DNA of 64,000 nt from Paenibacillus sp. JDR-2. GTDB taxonomy: Bacteria > Bacillota > Bacilli > Paenibacillales > Paenibacillaceae. The position numbers were made by a program, and so were the translations under genes. The stretch lies in contig NC_012914.1 in the NCBI RefSeq assembly GCF_000023585.1, forward strand, positions 5,835,501 to 5,899,500. Direction: 5' to 3'. This document shows, piece by piece, positions 1-6,818 of this stretch. The notes under the pieces were generated by a model. It did no database searches, had not been told where the DNA came from, and saw nothing but the letters and a program-made list of their open reading frames with translations. Within the stretch, counting starts at the first letter, position 1. The number at the start of each line of letters is the position of its first letter.

Positions 1-2
1 GG

Positions 3-21
3 TGTAACTATATCAGTTACA
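3..21. promoter_or_regulatory. Perfect palindrome, probable repressor operator
   Basis: TGTAACT-ATATC-AGTTACA is a perfect 7-bp inverted repeat with a 5-bp centre, about 100 bp upstream of the Rrf2-type gene. It has the size and symmetry of a site for a small dimeric winged-helix repressor. It may serve the Rrf2 gene itself or a gene beyond the left edge. The binding protein is inferred, not shown. Confidence 0.5.
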
Positions 22-122
22 TTATGATGTGTCAACAACTATTCCTGACACCACTGCCGTAGTCATAGATTGGTTATTATGTTTTAATGAAGGTAGCTTC
101 TTTCCGAAAGGACTGTATCTCC

Positions 123-548
123 ATGATCAGCAGCCGTTTTACCGTAGCGGTTCATATCCTAGCGCTTGTTCATATCAATAACGGAAATGTTACTTCCGAA
201 TATATAGCTTCAAGCGTCAACACGAATCCCGCTGTTATCCGTAGAATTATGAGTATGTTAAGCAAAGCAGGTCTTATTTCTTCCCAGCCCGGAGTCATTG
301 GCATTAAGCTCCAGCATCCGATTGCCGACATCTCTTTGCTTGATGTTTATAAGGCCGTCGAATTGCCCGAAAAAAAGGAGCTGTTTACGCTCCATCAAAA
401 TACAAACGAGCATTGCGTAGTTGGCAAAGGGATTCAACAAGCATTAAGCGATCCGCTGCGCGATGCCCAGCAGCAAATGGAGCAGTCCCTTTCCCGGACC
501 ACGATTGAGCAGATTGTCAAGAAAATTTTGCGTCAGGAACATTTGTAA
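123..548 (+). CDS. Rrf2-family transcriptional regulator (YwnA-like)
   Basis: 141-residue winged-helix regulator. The N-terminal segment (SSRFTVAVHILALVHI, then NPAVIRRIMSMLSKAGLISS) is the Rrf2 helix-turn-helix and wing. Only one Cys is seen (EHCVVGKG), so the three-Cys iron-sulfur cluster of IscR/NsrR-type members is absent, as in the YwnA subgroup. The ATG at 123 is preferred to the in-frame ATG at 87 because homologues begin with MISSRF-like residues and a GAAAGGA site lies just upstream. In Bacillus, ywnA neighbours the NAD(P)-binding gene ywnB; a similar oxidoreductase lies at 1990-2748, which makes it a candidate target. The stop codon is inside the first half of a WalR-like box. Confidence 0.85.
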   Translation: MISSRFTVAVHILALVHINNGNVTSEYIASSVNTNPAVIRRIMSMLSKAGLISSQPGVIGIKLQHPIADISLLDVYKAVELPEKKELFTLHQNTNEHCVVGKGIQQALSDPLRDAQQQMEQSLSRTTIEQIVKKILRQEHL

Positions 549-598
549 TCTTCCTGTAATATTTCGCTCAGGTTCCTTTCATCATCGGCTCCTATAAT
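544..598 (+). promoter_or_regulatory. WalR-like box and promoter of the small transcript, copy 1
   Basis: TGTAAT-CTTCC-TGTAAT (544-560) fits the WalR/YycF consensus TGTWAH-N5-TGTWAH. TATAAT (593-598) follows 32 bp later. No good -35 hexamer is present at 17 bp, which suits an activator-dependent promoter. The first half of the box contains the Rrf2 stop codon (546-548). WalR control is inferred from the consensus only. Confidence 0.55.
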
Positions 599-604
599 AA
601 AGGA

Positions 605-667
605 CATGACCCCCCTTTATATATTCTCTATTGTTGCCTGCGGCTGATTGCCGCAGGCTTTTTGTTT
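605..667 (+). ncRNA. Candidate C-rich small RNA, copy 1
   Basis: A transcript starting about 7 nt after TATAAT would be about 63 nt long: an unpaired C6 tract followed by a U/A-rich stretch and a terminator. The stem is GCCTGCGGC (636-644), loop TGATT, GCCGCAGGC (650-658), then TTTTTGTTT. No ribosome site plus reading frame fits inside. C-rich unpaired tracts in Firmicute small RNAs are known to pair with Shine-Dalgarno sequences, and this one could do the same. The transcript is predicted, not observed. Confidence 0.55.
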
Positions 668-687
668 CTTCTCGTGTCTTATTTCCC

Positions 688-1821
688 TTAGTCTGCGACC
701 TTAGCGCTTACCTTGATATCGTCAAAGTAAAGGGCAGTCAACCCTTCAAATCCCGAATCCGAGCCAATAAGAATAAAGATCTGGCCTTTGGCGTTTGCCG
801 TTACCTTGGCGTTGTAGTCAAAATCAACACGCTGATACCCTTCCTTGTCCACATCCGGTTTAGCCGCATTGCCAATGACCTTGACATCCTTGCCGCCGGT
901 TCCTTGGCTGCCGATGTCCACGTTCATTCTGTAATATTCTTCACCCGAAGACGAGGTTGGCACAGACAACGGTTCGCTCGGCAGGATGCCTGCCTTCAAG
1001 AAATTAGATTCGGCAGGCGAACCGCCAATACCAATCGATCCTCCTCCCGCTTCGGTGTACATCGCAAATTTCAAATTAACGTTGTAAGAAGTATTTGGCT
1101 TGAAGCCTTCAATACCTTTGGAAAGAAACATAAACAAATCATCGCTGCGATTATGCCCGGACAGCTTCAAGCCGTAGTTAGAAGTATTGTTTTGTACCGG
1201 AATCAGGTTACGTGCATAGTCAAGCTCGTAGATCTCTTTATTATAGTCGGTCGGCATATCGGCGAAGCCGCCCTTCCATCCTTCCGTATCCTTCGTAAAC
1301 TGATAATTGAAGTCTAGACTAGCCGGCGTATTCGCCTGATTGGTGAGAGTAACCGTATGGGCTGCAGGCTCCCATTGCAGACTGGCTCCCATAAGAGCTG
1401 CCAACGACCGCGCCGGAACAAATACCGTTCCCTTTGCCTGGCGAACCTGCTCGGGCAGCTTGGTTTTCTCTCCTTTCGCATTTACCGCATAAGAAGAGTT
1501 CAAGGTGAATGTAATCGTTCCGAAGGCTTTCCCCGACAAGGTAATCAATCGATCTTTGTTATTCCAGCTTATCGATGAACCGAGAGATTCGGCAGCGGCT
1601 CTAACGGGAACCATCGTGTTCCCGTTGCTAACATAAGGGGCGGAGAGCAGGCTATGCTTACCCGTATTATCGCTATAATGAACATCGTTAATTATAAAAG
1701 TAACGGAAGAAGCCGCGGACGCGGTTGGTTGGCTTTCTGCTCCGTGTGCTAGTGGGGCGCTGCCTGCCGAAAGCACGGTTGCGGCAAGAAGACTGGACAG
1801 CATGAGATTTTTTTTACGCAT
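688..1821 (-). CDS. Secreted copper-amine-oxidase-like stalk-domain protein with C-terminal beta-sandwich
   Basis: 377 residues. A Sec signal peptide ends near HGAES (about residue 29). Residues about 40-160 form a stalk domain of the copper amine oxidase N-terminal type, seen as two repeats with the hallmarks MVPVRAAAESLGSSISW and VFVPARSLAALMGASLQW. Such domains are common in Paenibacillus exported proteins and are not enzymes. Residues about 168-377 look like a carbohydrate-binding jelly-roll (FNYQFTKDTEGWKGGF opening, LYFDDIKV ending). It is probably an extracellular or wall-associated binding protein of unknown ligand. Monocistronic; no clear terminator is seen on its strand. Confidence 0.75.
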   Translation of the reverse strand: MRKKNLMLSSLLAATVLSAGSAPLAHGAESQPTASAASSVTFIINDVHYSDNTGKHSLLSAPYVSNGNTMVPVRAAAESLGSSISWNNKDRLITLSGKAFGTITFTLNSSYAVNAKGEKTKLPEQVRQAKGTVFVPARSLAALMGASLQWEPAAHTVTLTNQANTPASLDFNYQFTKDTEGWKGGFADMPTDYNKEIYELDYARNLIPVQNNTSNYGLKLSGHNRSDDLFMFLSKGIEGFKPNTSYNVNLKFAMYTEAGGGSIGIGGSPAESNFLKAGILPSEPLSVPTSSSGEEYYRMNVDIGSQGTGGKDVKVIGNAAKPDVDKEGYQRVDFDYNAKVTANAKGQIFILIGSDSGFEGLTALYFDDIKVSAKVAD

Positions 1822-1930
1822 ATTTATATTCTTCCTTTCTGCTCAGATGTACTTTCTAGACGCAACGATGAATTTAAAGGTTACACCCTTTACGAATCGG
1901 CAATTATTGGGGATGGAAAATAAAAAGATC

Positions 1931-1973
1931 AAAAAAAGTGCCCCACCTTGCCATTCAGCAAAGTTAGGCACTT
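1931..1973 (-). terminator. Intrinsic terminator of the NmrA-type oxidoreductase gene
   Basis: On the minus strand AAGTGCC (1973-1967) pairs with GGCACTT (1942-1936) and is followed by T residues. It lies just after the oxidoreductase stop codon. Confidence 0.7.
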
Positions 1974-1989
1974 CGGTTTTCTTGTAATC

Positions 1990-2748
1990 CTAATTTTTCA
2001 AACTGCTGAGATAATCTTGGAAATGCGCCTTCGTAATGGTTACGGGTCTATCGCCATTCGGAACGAGAGATTGATCATTCACCTCGACCGAACCGTAATA
2101 AAGCGCCTTAGCGTCCGTGATCACCTGGCGTTTATCCTGTGTTACGCTAAAGTATCGTCGAATGAATTCGTCCATCGGAATCTGGTCCGGACCAGCAACG
2201 TCAACAATGCCGTTAGCCGGTGGCTTAAGAGTAAAATCAGCTACCGCGTTCGCAACGTCTTTAGAGAAAATAGGCTGCATAAGGGCGGAAGGCAAACGAA
2301 CGCTCTCCCCTTCAGTAGCCACATCGGCAATGCCGCCGACAAACTCGAAGAACTGCGTTGCGCGGACTATCGTATAAGGAATGTTGGCATTCTCGATCAG
2401 CTCTTCTTGATTCTTTTTAGCACGGAAATATCCGCTCTGAAGAAGGCGTTCGGTTCCAACGACCGACAAAGCAACATGATGGCTTACGCCGGCATTTGCT
2501 TCGGCGGCAAGGAGATTCCGAGTCGACTTATCAAAGAAATCCATAACCGCCTGATCCTCCCACGACGGCGCATTTGATACGTCAACAACAACTTGCGCAC
2601 CGCTAAGCGCTTCCTCGAGTCCTTCGCCCGTGATCGTATTGACACCTAAGGATGGTGACGCCGCAACGACCTCATGACCTTGATCACGAAGGTTGCTTAC
2701 AACTTTTTTCCCGATCAATCCACTGCCGCCAATCACTACAATCTTCAT
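1990..2748 (-). CDS. NAD(P)-binding atypical short-chain dehydrogenase (NmrA-like)
   Basis: 252 residues. The Rossmann glycine motif GGSGLIGKKV lies at residues 8-17, followed by VVDVSNAP and a DFFDKSTRNLLAAEANAGVSHHVALSVVG segment typical of NmrA/YwnB-like proteins. These often act as NAD(P)H-dependent redox sensors or quinone/azo reductases in the cytoplasm. The start is set at the ATG at 2748, which has an AGGAGG site just upstream; the frame upstream of it is open but unlike the family. It may be controlled by the Rrf2 regulator at 123-548, as the ywnA-ywnB pairing in Bacillus suggests, although the two genes are not adjacent here. Confidence 0.8.
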   Translation of the reverse strand: MKIVVIGGSGLIGKKVVSNLRDQGHEVVAASPSLGVNTITGEGLEEALSGAQVVVDVSNAPSWEDQAVMDFFDKSTRNLLAAEANAGVSHHVALSVVGTERLLQSGYFRAKKNQEELIENANIPYTIVRATQFFEFVGGIADVATEGESVRLPSALMQPIFSKDVANAVADFTLKPPANGIVDVAGPDQIPMDEFIRRYFSVTQDKRQVITDAKALYYGSVEVNDQSLVPNGDRPVTITKAHFQDYLSSLKN

Positions 2749-2893
2749 ATTAATCCTCCTGTTGTGTATAGCTTGTATCTGAATTGCTCTTACGATAATT
2801 AGACAATTAGCGTTCGTTATCTGTGACATGAAATTTTAGGCATGATTCGAATTTTCCCTATGATTATCGTTTGTTATGCATGGGAAATACAGG

Positions 2894-2923
2894 GTATAAA
2901 CTCAGCCGTCATCAATCATACTA
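2894..2923 (+). promoter_or_regulatory. Sigma-G-type promoter of the germination operon
   Basis: GTATA (2894-2898), an 18-bp spacer and CATACTA (2917-2923) match the sigma-G consensus gHATR-N17/18-CATnHTA. Transcription would begin near 2930. This places the AGGAG at 2924-2928 outside the message and supports the ATG at 2960 as the start. Forespore expression fits the genes downstream. Confidence 0.65.
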
Positions 2924-2959
2924 GGAGCATATTTCTTGTTCAGACAGGCGGTGAAATGT

Positions 2960-4435
2960 ATGCTTCCCAATTTACTTCATGATTTGAAAGAAAGCACGAA
3001 GTCGTCAGATCTGCTGCAATCGAGCATCATCATTAATAATAACCGCATCCATTTTACTTATTTCAGCACGCTTATCAATCAAGAAAAATTTCACCATGAT
3101 GTACTTTCCTTCATTCAATTTTCTTCAAAAAGCGATTTGGGCCGTCTGCAAGATCTTCAAGCGATGATTCCTCTTGAAGGGATGAAAATTACGGGAGATT
3201 TGAACGAGGTTTTGAAAAACGTGGTACGCGGTTCAATCTTTCTTCAATTGGATCCCCATTTACACGAAGGTCTAATCATTGATATTTCGGATCAAAAATC
3301 GGGGCATCGCGATCACAATGATACTGAGAATGAGTTTAGCGTCATTGGTCCAAAGGTCGGATTTGTCGAAAGCTTGGAAATCAACTTGACATTACTTCGA
3401 AGGGGACTCGTTACCGAGAAGCTAACCTTTGAGGAACTATCCATCGGAACGATGTCACAAACGACAATCGTCATTGCTTATTTAGACGGCATTACGAATC
3501 CGGAGTATATAAACACTGCCAGGCAAAGGATCTCGGATCTGGAATTCGACGTCGTGTTCGAAAGTTCTCTTTTGGAACAACTCATCACTGACAACTCCAA
3601 TTCTCCGTTTCCGTTATTTTTGTCCAGTGAGCGCCTGGATAGAATCATGTACTCTCTGTTGAACGGGGAAGTAGCCATTCTTTGCGATGGCTCCCCATTT
3701 GTACTCACGGGACCCACAAGCCTTTTTAGCTTTTTCGTTTCTCCCGAAGACTACTATTTACCTTGGATTCTGGGATCGTGCTTTCGTCTTATTCGTTATT
3801 TTGGAGTTGCGTTTTCGATTCTTGCTTCCTCCTTTTACGTAGCTATTCTTACGTTTCACTACATCGTCATTCCCCGGGAGCTTTTAGGACCAATTATCGA
3901 ATCGAGATCAAACGTGCCTTTCCCGCCCGTGTTGGAAGTGCTTTTCTTAGAAATGACCATTGAGTTGCTTCGTGAAGCCGGGTCAAGACTTCCTTCAAAG
4001 GTCAGCCAAACCTTGGGTATAGTTGGAGGCATTATACTTGGACAAGCTGCGGTGGCGGCCGGTTTAACCAGTAATATTTTGCTTATCATCGTATCGCTTT
4101 CGGCATTGGCTTCCTTTACCACGCCCATCTTCAAAATCTCGAACACGATTCGGTTTTTGCGTTTTCCGCTCATCCTTTTAGCATCATTATGGGGCGGATT
4201 CGGCATCATGATCGGGTTGATGTTTATATTAGGCCATTTATTACGTTTAAAATCGCTAGGCGCACCTTATATCGTGCCGATTTTCCCTTTTCGAAACAAT
4301 AGCTTCAGCGATAGCTTTATCCGCTCTTCTTTTACCCATTTGAATAATCGATTTTTTACGACTCGTCCGCTATCAACGAGAAGATATAACGTGAAAAAAA
4401 ATAAGGATATTGGCGACGACTACAATAACGAATGA
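2960..4435 (+). CDS. Spore germinant receptor A subunit (GerA/GerKA family)
   Basis: 491 residues, the usual length for the family. A soluble N-terminal region (about 1-270, with the FVESLEINLTLLRRGL and GTMSQTTIVIAYLDG blocks) precedes several membrane helices (about 270-460) with the conserved PPVLEVLFLEMTIELLREAG and LGIVGGIILGQAAVAAG motifs. It sits in the inner spore membrane as part of the A/B/C receptor that senses nutrients and starts germination. The start at 2960 is chosen because AGGCGGTG lies 8 bp upstream and the sigma-G start point falls after the alternative TTG (2936) ribosome site. First gene of an A-C-B operon, the order of gerK. The germinant cannot be read from sequence. 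Confidence 0.92.
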   Translation: MLPNLLHDLKESTKSSDLLQSSIIINNNRIHFTYFSTLINQEKFHHDVLSFIQFSSKSDLGRLQDLQAMIPLEGMKITGDLNEVLKNVVRGSIFLQLDPHLHEGLIIDISDQKSGHRDHNDTENEFSVIGPKVGFVESLEINLTLLRRGLVTEKLTFEELSIGTMSQTTIVIAYLDGITNPEYINTARQRISDLEFDVVFESSLLEQLITDNSNSPFPLFLSSERLDRIMYSLLNGEVAILCDGSPFVLTGPTSLFSFFVSPEDYYLPWILGSCFRLIRYFGVAFSILASSFYVAILTFHYIVIPRELLGPIIESRSNVPFPPVLEVLFLEMTIELLREAGSRLPSKVSQTLGIVGGIILGQAAVAAGLTSNILLIIVSLSALASFTTPIFKISNTIRFLRFPLILLASLWGGFGIMIGLMFILGHLLRLKSLGAPYIVPIFPFRNNSFSDSFIRSSFTHLNNRFFTTRPLSTRRYNVKKNKDIGDDYNNE

Positions 4436-4462
4436 TCAGAACGGATGGGAGAAATTGAAATC

Positions 4463-5518
4463 ATGAGAAGGCATGCGGTAGTCCTAATCTGCTGTTGCAT
4501 CTTGTTGTCGGGCTGCGCCCAAGAACGGGTCGTAGACCAAATCAATATTCTCCAGTACATGGGCGTAGACGTGGAAGAAGAGAAGTTTAAACTAAACGTT
4601 TCGTATCCGGAATATATCAAAGCTTCAGGGGGGCAATCCCTTGTAACTACGGAGTCTAATGTGGTCTATGGGGTTTTCACGGCCCTGACAGGCAAATCTT
4701 CTCAACCCGTTGAAATGGGACAAATGCGTACATTAGTCCTTAACGAAAAGTTTGCTAAGAAATACATATCCGAACTTGCCGATATTATCAATCGACAATT
4801 CACGAAAAGCACCAAAGCTTCTATTGTGTTAACGGACCAAAGCACAAAAACGATTATTACCGAAGCCTCCCAAAAACCTCCCTTCTTCTTGTCCGAGCTG
4901 ATCGATCAAAACATGGATCACGGAAATACGCCAAATACGAATTATCATACTTTCATTAATCAATATTATGGAGAGGGCCAAGACATTTACTTCCCGGTTA
5001 TCAATATGTATAAAGGCGTGTTTCAAATGGATGGCGTAGCCGTCTTTAAAGGAGACGATTTAAAACTTAGGTTAAATGTCAACGAAGGTTTGTATCTAAA
5101 ACTGCTTAAAGATAAAAAACGGACAGGCGAATACGATTTTATTGCCGGCACAAGTTCCATGTACTCCTTTGTTATTTTGAACGGCAAGTCCAAAATTGAC
5201 GTTAACGAAGACGGCAAAACAACGGTATCCCTTAAATTATCTATCCAACTTAGAGAAATCCCGGAACAAATGAACATACAGAACCAGGACGATTTAGATG
5301 AAATCAAGAAGCAAATTGAAGAGAAGTTATCCTCGGAAATTAAGTCGATGTTGATCCGTCTACAGCAAAACAAGGTCGATCCGATCGGCTTTGGAGAGAA
5401 ATACAGGAGGCAGCATCCAATATTCAAAGAGGATGAGTATTACGCAAAAATCTACCCTCATCTATCTTTTGAAGTCAAGACGAGCGTTAATATATTACAC
5501 GCGGGGGTTGGGCAATAA
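4463..5518 (+). CDS. Spore germination lipoprotein (Ger(x)C family)
   Basis: 351 residues. The signal peptide ends in the lipobox LLSGC, giving a lipid-anchored protein on the outer face of the inner spore membrane. The start motif DQINILQYMGVD and the C-terminal block PIGFGEKYRRQHP followed by VKTSVNI are typical of GerC proteins. The ATG at 4463 is chosen because it begins the signal peptide directly and GGGAG lies upstream; an in-frame ATG at 4445 adds six residues. It follows gerA by 27 bp and its stop overlaps the next start (TAATG), showing translational coupling within the receptor operon. Confidence 0.92.
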   Translation: MRRHAVVLICCCILLSGCAQERVVDQINILQYMGVDVEEEKFKLNVSYPEYIKASGGQSLVTTESNVVYGVFTALTGKSSQPVEMGQMRTLVLNEKFAKKYISELADIINRQFTKSTKASIVLTDQSTKTIITEASQKPPFFLSELIDQNMDHGNTPNTNYHTFINQYYGEGQDIYFPVINMYKGVFQMDGVAVFKGDDLKLRLNVNEGLYLKLLKDKKRTGEYDFIAGTSSMYSFVILNGKSKIDVNEDGKTTVSLKLSIQLREIPEQMNIQNQDDLDEIKKQIEEKLSSEIKSMLIRLQQNKVDPIGFGEKYRRQHPIFKEDEYYAKIYPHLSFEVKTSVNILHAGVGQ

Positions 5519-6612
5519 TGCAACAACGGATAAAGGAAAATTACGCGATTTCCGGATACTTTGTATTTTTCTTAATTGCTGTTACCCAAGCTGCCGCGAC
5601 TATATTTAATTTTCAGAACCTTGTGCTCGTGAATGCCGGCCAGGATGCTTGGATATCGATTATTTTGATAGGCGTGAGCCTTCATCTGATCATCTGGATG
5701 ATCTATAAATTGCTCGGCAATCCGGCCAAAGATGTTATTGACGTCCATCAATCGATTTTCGGTAAATACATGGGAAATGCTCTTTCTTTCATCGTTGTTG
5801 GTTACTATTTCTTAATGGCTCTATTCTTTCTCCGTTCTTACATGGAAGTTATTCAAGTATGGGTATTTCCTTCGCTTCGCACATGGGTTATTGCAGGTTT
5901 ATTTATCTGCATAATCTACTATGTTGTTTCCGGCGGGTTTAGGGTTGTTGCCGGGTTCAGCTTTTTTTATTTAGCGCTGATTCCCATGCTTTTCTGGTTG
6001 TTTTTTCCGGCCCGTCAAGGGGATCTCGGACTATTGCTGCCTGTTCTCAATCATTCTTTTCTAGATGTAATAAAAAGCTCAAAGTCATCCTGCATTATTT
6101 TCTTTGGGCTTGAACCTCTGCTTATCTATTTGCCTTTCTTGAAATCTGCCCAAAAGAATGCAAAGTGGGCCCATTTCGCTCTAATGTTTTCAACATTCAA
6201 ATATGCCGCAATCATGATTGTAACCCTGATGTTTTTCAGTCAAGGTCTTCTAAGACATACCTTATGGCCAACTATGGCTATGACGCAAATCATTGAGTTT
6301 TCCTTCATCGCAAGATTCGAATACGTCTTTATATTTATGTGGCAGTTGATTATTATTCCAACGGTTTGTATTCCCATTTGGTGCTGTACAAGAATTATGA
6401 AAAGAGTTTGTTCAGTAAAGCCCGGGCTATCTTTACCTTTTGTGTTGGCAGCGCTTTTGATCGCTGCGTTAACCTTGAAGGAACGGACACAAATTGACGC
6501 ATTTGGTACATTCATTAATAAATGCGCGATTTATTTCCATTTTGCTTATATTCCGTTGCTGTTTATTATCACTTGGATTGTAGCTCGCTTAAAGGTAAAG
6601 CATCTTGAATGA
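5518..6612 (+). CDS. Spore germination permease (GerB/GerAB family)
   Basis: 364 residues with about ten hydrophobic helices, a member of the APC-related endospore germination permeases. The N-terminus carries the recognisable IKENYAISGYFVFFLIAVTQ and the middle has GGFRVVAGFSFFYLALIPM. It forms the B subunit that binds the germinant in the inner spore membrane with the A and C subunits encoded just upstream. The ATG overlaps the preceding stop by one base. The operon ends here; the next feature is the second small-RNA cassette, 31 bp later. Confidence 0.92.
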   Translation: MQQRIKENYAISGYFVFFLIAVTQAAATIFNFQNLVLVNAGQDAWISIILIGVSLHLIIWMIYKLLGNPAKDVIDVHQSIFGKYMGNALSFIVVGYYFLMALFFLRSYMEVIQVWVFPSLRTWVIAGLFICIIYYVVSGGFRVVAGFSFFYLALIPMLFWLFFPARQGDLGLLLPVLNHSFLDVIKSSKSSCIIFFGLEPLLIYLPFLKSAQKNAKWAHFALMFSTFKYAAIMIVTLMFFSQGLLRHTLWPTMAMTQIIEFSFIARFEYVFIFMWQLIIIPTVCIPIWCCTRIMKRVCSVKPGLSLPFVLAALLIAALTLKERTQIDAFGTFINKCAIYFHFAYIPLLFIITWIVARLKVKHLE

Positions 6613-6643
6613 TGAATGAGCCAACCCGCTTCAACCATTCACT

Positions 6644-6698
6644 TGTAACCTTCCTGTAATATTCCGCTCAGGTTCCTTTCATTATCGGCTACTATAAT
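6644..6698 (+). promoter_or_regulatory. WalR-like box and promoter of the small transcript, copy 2
   Basis: TGTAAC-CTTCC-TGTAAT (6644-6660) and TATAAT (6693-6698) repeat the arrangement of copy 1 with the same 32-bp distance. Here the box is wholly intergenic, so its conservation is not a by-product of coding sequence. Confidence 0.55.
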
Positions 6699-6704
6699 AA
6701 GAGA

Positions 6705-6771
6705 CAAGACCCCCCTTTATTTATATATTCTCTATTGTTGCCTGCGGCTGATTGCCGCAGGCTTTTTGTTT
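6705..6771 (+). ncRNA. Candidate C-rich small RNA, copy 2
   Basis: Predicted transcript of about 67 nt from the base 7 nt after TATAAT to the T tract. It keeps the GACCCCCCTTTAT core and the terminator stem GCCTGCGGC (6740-6748) / GCCGCAGGC (6754-6762). It is four bases longer than copy 1 in the linker before the stem. Confidence 0.55.
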
Positions 6772-6775
6772 GCAC

Positions 6776-6811
6776 AGCAAAAGCCCCCGCAGGAATATTC
6801 CCGCGGGGGCT
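6776..6811 (-). terminator. Intrinsic terminator of the GH42 gene
   Basis: AGCCCCCGC (6782-6790) pairs with GCGGGGGCT (6803-6811), and on the minus strand a short T run follows. It lies directly after the beta-galactosidase stop codon. Confidence 0.75.
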
Positions 6812-6818
6812 CAATACA

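Larger units (their letters stand above)
541..667 (+). repeat. Duplicated intergenic cassette, copy 1
   Basis: This 127-bp stretch matches 6641-6771 with about eight substitutions and one 4-bp length difference, roughly 94% identity by eye. Each copy holds, in order, a TGTAAY-N5-TGTAAT box, a TATAAT -10 element, a run of six C and an intrinsic terminator. Flanking sequences differ, so only the cassette is shared. Confidence 0.9.
6641..6771 (+). repeat. Duplicated intergenic cassette, copy 2
   Basis: Second copy of the cassette at 541-667. It differs by about eight substitutions and an added TTAT between the C6 tract and the terminator stem. It lies in the convergent space between the germination operon and the GH42 gene. 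The box, -10 element, C6 tract and whole terminator are preserved. Confidence 0.9.

Noticed and set aside
636-667. Bidirectional terminator serving the stalk-domain gene
   Set aside because: On the minus strand the stem is followed by AACAATAG, not by T residues, so it works on the plus strand only.
631-1317. 228-residue reading frame opposite the stalk-domain gene
   Set aside because: It lies antisense to a well-supported secreted protein, starts inside the candidate small RNA terminator and has no ribosome site or family resemblance.
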